A stretch of DNA of 18,619 bases, taken from NCBI GenBank assembly GCA_040902585.1, contig JBBDXA010000184.1, positions 1 through 18,619 of the forward strand, in the 5' to 3' direction. This document shows positions 1 through 5,244 of this stretch, piece by piece. A model generated the notes under the pieces. The model worked only from the letters and a program-made list of their open reading frames with translations. It was not told the origin of the DNA and searched no databases. The stretch is from JBBDXA01 sp040902585 (GTDB taxonomy: Bacteria; Planctomycetota; Phycisphaerae; Phycisphaerales; Phycisphaeraceae). Both the position numbers and the translations under genes were made by a program. Positions within the stretch are counted from its first letter, which is position 1, and the number at the start of each line of letters is the position of its first letter.

Positions 1-82
1 TGCCGGTCCGCCCAATCGATCTCCCGCTGAATCTGCTCGCGATGCTGCGGGTGGGTTTCGGCGGACAGACGCTTATGGACAG
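1..82. repeat. Direct repeat unit 1 (RM tail)
   Basis: Matches 1105-1186 in the same orientation. The first 55 bases are identical and there are five mismatches over about 80 bases, after which similarity stops sharply. The left end is cut by the window, so the true repeat is longer. Confidence 0.9.
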
Positions 83-85
83 GTA
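1..85 (-). pseudogene. 3' tail of type IIG/Eco57I-like RM enzyme, copy A (runs off window)
   Basis: Read on the minus strand, this stretch encodes HKRLSAETHPQHREQ followed by IQREIDWADR, the start of the C-terminal tail typical of Eco57I/type IIG restriction-modification enzymes. It matches copy B (1029-1200) at about 94% over the shared 82 bases. The RM-like sequence starts abruptly near position 85; upstream in the same frame there is only unrelated sequence and no plausible start codon, so this is a remnant and not a gene start. The rest lies beyond the window edge, so I cannot tell whether the tail ends as in copy B. Family assignment comes from the tail motif in copy B. Confidence 0.6.
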
Positions 86-129
86 GGCATGAAGGGCAAA
101 AACAGAAATGCCGGACAACAACTGCTGCA

Positions 130-399
130 TTAGCTTCTATATTTTTTCACTCCGGCGGCAATCTGGCGAACTCGGGGGATCACACTCACCTGCGCGGCGG
201 GCACTTCAAAGGTCGATTGAAGATCCTCCGCCTGATCGACCAGTCGCACACGATAGATGCGCCGTCCACCAACACCGATGAGACCGCGGTCCTCCACAAT
301 CTCCACCGTTCGCTTTGTCGGCCCGACCTGAACGTGGACCCTTTCGCCCACTCGAATTGGGTGGGAATGTTTGCTGGTTGATGTTTTGACTTTAGTCAT
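130..399 (-). CDS. Small basic beta-rich protein, partner of the HEPN gene
   Basis: An 89-residue protein that I do not recognise as a named family. It starts with a basic Ser/Thr/Lys tail (about residues 1-14), then a core with alternating hydrophobic residues (IRVGERVHVQVG, then TVEIVEDRG, then RIYRVRLVD, then TFEVPAAQVSVI) that reads like a small SH3/KOW-like beta barrel, and ends with a basic tail. I chose the ATG at 399 because it lies 10 nt after the HEPN stop codon; a GTG at 426 in the same frame would overlap the HEPN gene by 17 nt. The spacing suggests co-translation. A nucleic-acid-binding or antitoxin role beside the HEPN protein is inference only; it has no catalytic motif. Confidence 0.75.
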   Translation of the reverse strand: MTKVKTSTSKHSHPIRVGERVHVQVGPTKRTVEIVEDRGLIGVGGRRIYRVRLVDQAEDLQSTFEVPAAQVSVIPRVRQIAAGVKKYRS

Positions 400-409
400 G
401 GTCGTTCTT

Positions 410-991
410 TCACCAAGGATTGACACCGATGATCGTACCCACTTGCACCCCTACCACCGCATCCAATTCTACCGCCAGTTCCTCACAGTTTCTACGCCAT
501 GCCCGCACATGTTTGAGCAGCACCGTGGTGCGCCCTCCCAGATTGCCAGGGTCAAAGTCCTGGTGAGCGATGGCGTTGCGCCAGGCATTCAACACTTCAA
601 GGGTTTTGTTTCTCTGCTCGTTCGCGGCGTCGTGACTCTTGAGGGCTGCCCACAAGTCGAAGTCGAAATACCCAAAGTCGCTCCCCAGGTTGCCGGGATT
701 CGGATTGCCCCTATCAAGCTTGCGATTGGTGGTCAGTCGAGTGCGAAGAACATGCAAACGAACATCAGGCACAGGGCCGGGATTACAAATGTGGTCCACA
801 GCTTCGGAGTGCAGGTCGCGACAAAACCCTTGAAACTGGCTTGATAGAAGTGTGGCATAGGCTTGATTGATTTGTTGAGTCGCGTATCGCCTTCCGGGCC
901 CAACCCCGCCCACCGCAGTATGGGCGGCGGCGATTTGATCAAGCGCCTCACGCCGCGCCCCATTCCACTTTTTCAACGAGTTTGAAGGCAT
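410..991 (-). CDS. HEPN-domain protein, putative RNase
   Basis: 193 residues, mostly helical by eye. Residues 138-143 read RNAIAH, the R-N-x3-H form of the HEPN catalytic motif (Rx4-6H), set in a helix (LEVLNAWRNAIAHQDF) as in the RiboL-PSP/MAE_28990-type HEPN families. An N-terminal helical half (residues about 38-90) with a CRDLHSEAVDHI segment fits a HEPN bundle. HEPN proteins are metal-independent RNases common in toxin-antitoxin, abortive infection and RM-associated loci. The start at 991 has AAGGA about 10 nt upstream. It follows an RM tail remnant by 37 nt and precedes a small basic protein by 10 nt, so the two form a tight pair. The exact HEPN subfamily and activity are not determined. 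Confidence 0.75.
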   Translation of the reverse strand: MPSNSLKKWNGARREALDQIAAAHTAVGGVGPGRRYATQQINQAYATLLSSQFQGFCRDLHSEAVDHICNPGPVPDVRLHVLRTRLTTNRKLDRGNPNPGNLGSDFGYFDFDLWAALKSHDAANEQRNKTLEVLNAWRNAIAHQDFDPGNLGGRTTVLLKHVRAWRRNCEELAVELDAVVGVQVGTIIGVNPW

Positions 992-1028
992 CGCTCATAG
1001 TTCCTTTCAGATTCCATCCAAACCGCAA

Positions 1029-1200
1029 TCATCGCGTCGCCTCCTCGACGATCCTGATTTCCTCCTCCGTGAAGCCGTGGAGCTGATAGACCAGCTCATC
1101 AATCTGCCGGTCCGCCCAATCGATCTCCCGCTGAATCTGCTCGCGATGCTGCGGGTGGGGTTCGGTGGAGAGACGCTTGTGGAGGATGGAGTATATTCCA
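1029..1200 (-). pseudogene. 3' tail of type IIG/Eco57I-like RM enzyme, copy B
   Basis: The minus strand encodes about 57 codons starting near GIYSILHKRLSTEP and ending with the segment IDELVYQLHGFTEEEIRIVEE, then TGA at 1029-1031. This I-D-x-L-V-Y-x-L-x-G-x-T-x-E-E segment is the very characteristic C-terminus of Eco57I/type IIG methyltransferase-endonucleases. No start codon precedes it in frame, and the DUF5131 stop codon lies only a few bases upstream, so the body of the enzyme is missing. It is therefore a gene remnant. The matching N-terminus lies 1.8 kb upstream on the same strand (3009-3410). Confidence 0.75.
1105..1186. repeat. Direct repeat unit 2 (RM tail)
   Basis: Same-orientation copy of bases 1-82. 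The two units lie 1,104 bases apart and flank the end of RM tail B plus the HEPN and small-protein genes. Confidence 0.9.
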
Positions 1201-1203
1201 TGG

Positions 1204-1944
1204 CTACTCGGCGAGAACTGGAAATGCTGTACCGTCCGCGGTAGGCATCTCGTTGTAAACGTGCCCGTCGAGTTGGCGACCGGTGCGATGCTTGTTGACT
1301 CCGCCCCATTGTTTGAAGAAGAAGGCCACCTCGGCCTTGCGGCATTGCTTGCGGATATCGATTACCCATGCCCGCTTCATGGGCCGAGCATGAGGCCCAG
1401 ATTCGCCGCCAACGATCACCCAATGCATGCCAGTGAGTGGGAGCAAAGGGAGTGGTCCAAGAAGAGGCTCAAGAGACAAAAACTTTGTGTGTGCGCTCGT
1501 GACTCGCAGTAAATCGATGCGCTCCAAGTACTCGGCGCTCTCGACGCTGGTGCCCATCCAGATATTAGTTGTCCACGGCAGGCGAGCATCGAGCGATAAA
1601 ACGCGCTCTGGCCGTTTTGTGAGAATCTGGAATTGGTGAACTTGGGCCCGATTCATCGTGTCGAATACCCGAAGGATGTAGTCATCGGGGACATCTGAAT
1701 GAAAAAGGTCGGACATCGAATTGACGAACACGCGGCGCGGCGTTCGCCACCGAAACGGCAGATCGAGCAAATCGGGTTGCAGGGTGAGCTTGAAGCCGTC
1801 TGCATATCGCGGCGAGCCCATAGCCTTGAGCCGCTTGGCCATTGTCTCCGCGTAGCAATGCTTGCAGCCGGGACTCACTTTCGTGCAACCGGTGACGGGG
1901 TTCCACGTCATGTCGGTCCACTCGATATTGCTCTTACGTGCCAT
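1204..1944 (-). CDS. DUF5131 (phage Gp37/Gp68) family three-Cys protein
   Basis: 246 residues. The N-terminus carries IEWTDMTWNPVTGC, then a CX6CX2C cluster at C20, C27 and C30 followed by YAE. This is the hallmark of the Gp37/Gp68 (DUF5131) family, whose three-Cys motif resembles that of radical SAM proteins and probably binds an iron-sulfur cluster. Other family landmarks are present: NSMSDLFH, ILTKRPER, GTSVES, LSLEPLLGP and IVGGESG. I chose the ATG at 1944 (MARKSNIEW) over an upstream in-frame ATG at 1980 because homologues begin close to the IEWT block and an AAGGAC element lies about 10 nt upstream. It overlaps the end of tcmP by 11 nt, so translation is probably coupled. Substrate and reaction are unknown; the family occurs in phages and accessory islands. 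Confidence 0.88.
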   Translation of the reverse strand: MARKSNIEWTDMTWNPVTGCTKVSPGCKHCYAETMAKRLKAMGSPRYADGFKLTLQPDLLDLPFRWRTPRRVFVNSMSDLFHSDVPDDYILRVFDTMNRAQVHQFQILTKRPERVLSLDARLPWTTNIWMGTSVESAEYLERIDLLRVTSAHTKFLSLEPLLGPLPLLPLTGMHWVIVGGESGPHARPMKRAWVIDIRKQCRKAEVAFFFKQWGGVNKHRTGRQLDGHVYNEMPTADGTAFPVLAE

Positions 1945-3118
1945 CGTCAAAGAGTCCTTTCTGGGCGGCGGGAACGACAAGCGGCGGAGCGTAATGGCCA
2001 GCCTTGAAAGTGATCGATTCCATCAATTCCAGATCACGCTTCTTTCTCGCCCCTGGCTTCCGCTGGATGATAATGTATGCCTCCTTCTCAAGCTTCTCCA
2101 GAACGCCCTTCGCATTAACGAGCAGCGTCTCGTTAAGGACAAAGTCCCACACTGATTCGGCGACGACGGTCTGGCCGGAAAAAAAGTCATGAACTTTGGC
2201 AGCCCAGTCTTCTGGTCGGTCGAAGCGAAACAATGACCCCATGCCGACGTTTGCATCGCAAAACTCAAATCCTGCTTGTTCCTTTGAGATCGCGCGCATC
2301 GCTTCCTTCATCTTCTCAAGGCCCAGCCGGTGCCGACTCGCGAAAACCAAATGGTAGTCCGGGCTCCCTTGATGCTTCTGCATCTCAAAAGTGAAGACAT
2401 AGTTCACGCCAGTGATTGATCGAAGTCGCCGCTTGAAGAGGGCGAGAGCACGATGCGCGAGCAACAGTGGCTTCTCACCTGGGTCAAGTTCGCCGCGCCA
2501 GCTTTCGTCGCCGAAGATGTCCGTAAGATTCCCCTCCGCATTTCCTTTTCCCTGGGCTTTCAGGATTCGCACGAGTCCGTCACTGTCGAAGTTTAAGAAT
2601 AATTCGGAGCAGTTTGTTGACAGGATTTTTTCGATGCTCGTGAACGGTACTCCGGTAGCGCCAAACGGGTCCGCAAAGACGAACAGTGGCGCGTCGCCAC
2701 GAAAATGGTCTGGAAACTCCGCAATAAGGCTGGGCAGGACCTCGTCGAACCGGCCATTGCGAACCTCGTGCTCCACCCGGCTGTAATTCGGAAGCTCGCC
2801 GAGCTTCCGGCGGCAATGCTCGACGATCCACCGTTCACGATCAATGAATATGCACTTCACCCCCTTCGCTCGCCAACGATTCGCTGTCTTGTTGATCGCA
2901 GCCGCAGCCGCAGTAACCGCTTCCGTCGGCGAACCGCGCGGGTGATCAGTGTACTCATTCGGCCCCGCAAAACCATCCAAGTAGAGAATCTCTCGTGTCG
3001 AGTCCGTCCTACTGCCAAGGATCGAAAAATACGCAATCAAGTAGCTGCGAAGGATCGCGAGCTTCGCCAACGTATGCGGTGGCGCAGACCAGAGGGACTT
3101 GGGTTTCTTGGACGGCAT
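1934..3118 (-). CDS. tcmP: Three-Cys-motif partner protein TcmP
   Basis: 394 residues. The N-terminal helix HTLAKLAILRSYLIAYF and the block LYLDGFAGPNEY (G/A-rich loop at about 48-52) are typical of TcmP, a family named for occurring beside the three-Cys Gp37/Gp68 proteins, as it does here. DGFAG and FADPFG (D150-G153) sit where a class I methyltransferase fold would have its SAM loop and its catalytic DPPY-like motif, so a methyltransferase-like activity is plausible but not shown. The ATG at 3118 has GAGGT six bases upstream and lies inside the truncated RM reading frame. The last 11 nt overlap the DUF5131 start. Expression may depend on the old RM promoter upstream. Confidence 0.85.
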   Translation of the reverse strand: MPSKKPKSLWSAPPHTLAKLAILRSYLIAYFSILGSRTDSTREILYLDGFAGPNEYTDHPRGSPTEAVTAAAAAINKTANRWRAKGVKCIFIDRERWIVEHCRRKLGELPNYSRVEHEVRNGRFDEVLPSLIAEFPDHFRGDAPLFVFADPFGATGVPFTSIEKILSTNCSELFLNFDSDGLVRILKAQGKGNAEGNLTDIFGDESWRGELDPGEKPLLLAHRALALFKRRLRSITGVNYVFTFEMQKHQGSPDYHLVFASRHRLGLEKMKEAMRAISKEQAGFEFCDANVGMGSLFRFDRPEDWAAKVHDFFSGQTVVAESVWDFVLNETLLVNAKGVLEKLEKEAYIIIQRKPGARKKRDLELMESITFKAGHYAPPLVVPAAQKGLFDDGT

Positions 3119-3410
3119 GCATACCTCGTATTGAAACTTCGATGTGTCGGAATTTTGCAGGCAAACACGGAAAGGAATAGTCGGGAGCCTTGGTCTGGCC
3201 GGCGACTTTGACGCGGTCTTCGTGGACGGCTTCGCGGTACTGCTCGGCGAAGCCCTGGTTGTTGTCGATGTCCCAGCCCAGCGCTTTCGTCATCGGGTTG
3301 ACGTAGTCGATGAGGATGAGCGTTTCGTTGTAATCGGGCGAGCGGACGTGGTCGGACTGCTGATTGAAGCGATCGATCAGCCGCTTGATTTCATCAGGGC
3401 ATTGCGTCAT
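3009..3410 (-). pseudogene. Truncated 5' end of type IIG/Eco57I-like RM enzyme
   Basis: Residues 1-80 read like the N-terminus of Eco57I-type restriction-modification enzymes: IKRLIDRFNQQ, RSPDYNETLILIDYVNPM, ALGWDIDNNQG, REAVHEDRVKV and TKAPDYSF. In intact enzymes this part continues into a nuclease motif of the type F-x-V-E-A-K, then a methyltransferase domain, for roughly 1,000 residues in all. Here family resemblance ends after APDYSF (about 3170). A shift of one base at that point would restore F-R-V, hinting at a frameshift as well as a deletion. The remaining frame runs on to 3009 over the tcmP start without recognisable domains. The matching C-terminus is copy B at 1029-1200. It may still supply the promoter and leader of the cassette. 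Confidence 0.75.
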
Positions 3411-3533
3411 GCGGGCATTTTAACCACGAACGTGATGACGCGGGGGCAGCAGGCCGCGGTGAGATCAGATGCTGTACTTCTGCAAGTACGTTGGGTATTT
3501 GGAGCGGATCGAGAGGGAACACGGTCCGTCCCA

Positions 3534-3583
3534 GGGCCGGGGGCATCGAAGACTCTACCCCAGCGGCGGGCCGCCCCCGGCCC
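3534..3583. repeat. GC-rich inverted repeat
   Basis: Perfect 11-base arms GGGCCGGGGGC (3534-3544) and GCCCCCGGCCC (3573-3583) around a 28-base loop. No T tract follows either side, so it is not an obvious terminator. Confidence 0.7.
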
Positions 3584-3714
3584 CGGTTGCACGACGCTTT
3601 CCATGGCGCGGGCTCGACCATGCAATATTGCACGTACGGTATACGTTAGCACCTCATCCGCCTTCGGCGGCGGCGCGATCGAACCGCGCCGGCCGAGCCC
3701 CCAGCGCGGCGAAG

Positions 3715-3735
3715 CCCGTGTCTAGTAGACACGGG
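3715..3735. repeat. Perfect palindrome CCCGTGTCTA-G-TAGACACGGG
   Basis: Ten-base perfect arms around one central base. The right arm contains the first GTAGACA heptamer of the phased array that follows. It could be a protein-binding operator or a hairpin; nothing in the sequence decides which. Confidence 0.75.
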
Positions 3736-3764
3736 GTAGACACGAGGTAGACATTTGGTAAACA
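3725..3764 (+). repeat. Four heptamers GTAGACA/GTAAACA at an 11-bp period
   Basis: GTAGACA begins at 3725, 3736 and 3747, and GTAAACA at 3758, so the spacing is exactly 11 bases, about one helical turn. Such phasing places all copies on one face of the DNA, as in regulator-binding arrays or iterons. No obvious A+T-rich unwinding region or replication gene adjoins, so an origin is unlikely. Confidence 0.65.
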
Positions 3765-3815
3765 GCTATGAAAAACAGACTTATGACAAAATGGCTACCA
3801 GGGGGTAGGGGGTAT

Positions 3816-3833
3816 GGTAGACATGTGTCTACC
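3816..3833. repeat. Palindrome GGTAGACA-TG-TGTCTACC
   Basis: Perfect 8-base arms that use the same GTAGACA heptamer as the array 50 bases upstream, here arranged as an inverted pair. This points to a dimeric protein recognising the heptamer. Confidence 0.7.
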
Positions 3834-3920
3834 TCGGGGAAACCCTTGGGGGCGAGCCGTTTGTGGGGGTTCGGCGGGAGCGAGGGCGTGAGGGGGTCGT
3901 GGGCGTGGACCCTCCCCCGG

Positions 3921-3941
3921 CCCCTCCCTAAGAGGGAGGGG
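3921..3941. repeat. Palindrome CCCCTCCCT-AAG-AGGGAGGGG
   Basis: Perfect 9-base arms with a 3-base loop, lying in a C/G-rich stretch just before the tRNA promoter. It has the look of a dispersed repeat; no T tract follows. Confidence 0.65.
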
Positions 3942-3972
3942 AGTTCAAGGCGCGGCCCTGCCCTTGCTCAAG

Positions 3973-4000
3973 TTGCTCGCATCGCCCGTCCCGCTAGAAT
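3973..4000 (+). promoter_or_regulatory. Promoter of tRNA-Cys
   Basis: TTGCTC (3973-3978) and TAGAAT (3995-4000) separated by 16 bases fit a housekeeping sigma-factor promoter. Transcription would start around 4007, a few bases before the tRNA 5' end at 4013. Confidence 0.6.
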
Positions 4001-4012
4001 CACCGGCCAATT

Positions 4013-4097
4013 GGCCGCGTGCCCGAGTGGACCAAGGGAGCGGATTGCAAATCCGTTGGGCTCACGCCCGTCGTCGGTTCGAATCCGACCGCGGCCT
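4013..4097 (+). tRNA. tRNA-Cys (GCA) with long variable arm
   Basis: Acceptor strands GGCCGCG and CGCGGCC pair perfectly, with T at discriminator position 73. The D arm is CCC/GGG. The anticodon arm is GCGGA-TTGCAAA-TCCGT, giving anticodon GCA. The T arm is GTCGG-TTCGAAT-CCGAC. The anticodon arm and U73 match the usual cysteine tRNA identity set. Between anticodon arm and T arm lies a long variable region holding a GGGC-TCAC-GCCC stem-loop, so the molecule is 85 nt, class II-like, instead of the usual ~74. CCA is not encoded (GTA follows). A terminator lies 10 nt downstream and a promoter upstream, so it is probably a single-gene transcript. Confidence 0.9.
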
Positions 4098-4106
4098 GTA
4101 TCACCT

Positions 4107-4128
4107 GAATACCCGCCGGTATTCGTTT
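4107..4128 (+). terminator. Terminator after tRNA-Cys
   Basis: Hairpin GAATACC-CGCC-GGTATTC followed by GTTTT, ten bases after the tRNA 3' end. The stem is short and the T run modest, but the position is right. Confidence 0.55.
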
Positions 4129-4226
4129 TCACACCGGCGCGTTGGGCTTGGTCGCTTTGGCGTCCGCCGTCTGCCCTTGGTTTCAGGCCTTTTACGCAGA
4201 CGGCGGATCACCACAGGACTAGCCCC

Positions 4227-5159
4227 GTGCAGCCAGACACTTCCATTCCCCGTGAGCCCCAGCGCCGTCAGCAGATGGGCTTTCTTTATCTGCCGCCGTA
4301 TCGCGTGCAGGGTGTTTCCATTGCCGGCGAAGAGACCTGTGTGCAGGTGCCCGAGCTGGATGTGGCGTTTGACATCGGCATGGTGCCCCGGCCGGCGCTG
4401 GCGTGTAAGTATGTTGCGCTGTCGCATGGGCACATGGATCACTCGGCCGGGATTTCCTATTACTACTCGCAGCGCAACTTCCAGGGGATGGGAACCGGGA
4501 CGATTCTCTGCCCCACGGCCATCGCGCCCGCCATCCACAACGTGATGAAGGCGTGGATCGATCTGGAATCGCAGCGCACGCCTTATGAAGTCATCGCGAT
4601 GGAGCCGGAGCAGGAAGTGGAAATCAAGAACCACATCCACTTGCGGGCCTTTGAAACGAAGCACACCGTGCCTTCGCTCGGCTACGTCGCCATCGAACGC
4701 CGCAGCAAGCTGAAGCCGGAACTGGCGGGGCTGCCGCAGGAGAAGCTCATCGAGCGGAAGAACGCCGGCGAGACGATCACGATGACGCTGGAGGTGCCGC
4801 TGGTGTGCTACACGGGCGACACGATGTGGGGCCCGCATTTTGATCGGGCGGATGTGCTGGGCGCGAAGATACTCATCGTCGAATGCACGTTCGTCGAGCC
4901 GGGTGATGCTCACCGCGCGGCTGTGGGTCAGCACCTGCACTTGAACGACATCGCCAGGCTCGTCGAAAAGAGCACTGCCGAGGCGATCGTGCTGACGCAC
5001 CTTTCCAGGCGCACGCATCTGGGCCAGGTGAAGAGGCAGATTGAGGAAGTGATCCCGGCGAAGGACCAGGGGCGCGTGTTCATCCTGATGGACGGCAGGG
5101 CGAACCGGGCGCGGTTGGATGAGCAGCGTGGGCCGGTGCCTGGGCCGGAGGAAGAGTGA
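4227..5159 (+). CDS. MBL-fold metallo-hydrolase, RNase Z-like
   Basis: 310 residues from GTG 4227. The zinc-binding motif HGHMDH (about residues 67-72, or 51-56 from the ATG at 4275) is the HxHxDH signature of the metallo-beta-lactamase fold. CYTGDT, IVECTF and LTHLSRR supply the later metal-ligand blocks in the arrangement seen in tRNase Z-type enzymes, which cut the 3' trailer from pre-tRNA. I chose GTG 4227 because AGGA lies 8 bases upstream; ATG 4275 has no ribosome-binding site but starts right at the conserved MGFLYLPPYR. Longer in-frame extensions upstream would overlap the tRNA and are not real. It sits just downstream of a CCA-less tRNA. The true substrate is not proven; it may be a broader MBL hydrolase. 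Confidence 0.8.
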   Translation: MQPDTSIPREPQRRQQMGFLYLPPYRVQGVSIAGEETCVQVPELDVAFDIGMVPRPALACKYVALSHGHMDHSAGISYYYSQRNFQGMGTGTILCPTAIAPAIHNVMKAWIDLESQRTPYEVIAMEPEQEVEIKNHIHLRAFETKHTVPSLGYVAIERRSKLKPELAGLPQEKLIERKNAGETITMTLEVPLVCYTGDTMWGPHFDRADVLGAKILIVECTFVEPGDAHRAAVGQHLHLNDIARLVEKSTAEAIVLTHLSRRTHLGQVKRQIEEVIPAKDQGRVFILMDGRANRARLDEQRGPVPGPEEE

Positions 5160-5184
5160 GGGAGTTGATGTGAACAGCAAATGA

Positions 5185-5214
5185 AAAACCCCGGCAACGT
5201 TGCCGGGGGTTTCG
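5185..5214. terminator. Bidirectional terminator
   Basis: Stem CCCCGGCAAC/GTTGCCGGGG with A run before and T-rich sequence after, between two convergent genes. It can serve both directions. Confidence 0.85.
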
Positions 5215-5244
5215 ATTTTGAAGATTCGTTTTAACGATGCGGCT

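Larger units (their letters stand above)
3411..4012. other. Intergenic region rich in palindromes, no protein gene
   Basis: I see no credible coding sequence here: the frames that are open lack start context and family motifs, and one runs straight through the tRNA gene. The region holds a GTACTT-CTGC-AAGTAC hairpin (3474-3489), a perfect palindrome TGCAATATTGCA (3621-3632), ACGTA-N5-TACGT (3632-3646), and the repeats and promoter listed separately. It separates the accessory island from the tRNA and chromosome-type genes. Confidence 0.7.

Noticed and set aside
1..1186. IS element or transposon bounded by the direct repeats
   Set aside because: The repeats are in the same orientation, encode an RM tail, and no transposase or terminal inverted repeats lie between them.
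1165..1512. Plus-strand 115-codon frame opposite DUF5131
   Set aside because: Antisense to a well-defined family protein; no motif of its own.
3725..3764. CRISPR array or plasmid iterons
   Set aside because: Heptamers with 4-base gaps are too short for CRISPR, there are no cas genes, and no replication gene or AT-rich region adjoins.
4013..4097. tRNA as an attachment site of an integrated element
   Set aside because: No second copy of the tRNA 3' end and no integrase are visible in the window.
3768..4226. N-terminal extension of the MBL protein upstream of GTG 4227
   Set aside because: It would translate through the tRNA-Cys gene and its terminator and adds no conserved residues.
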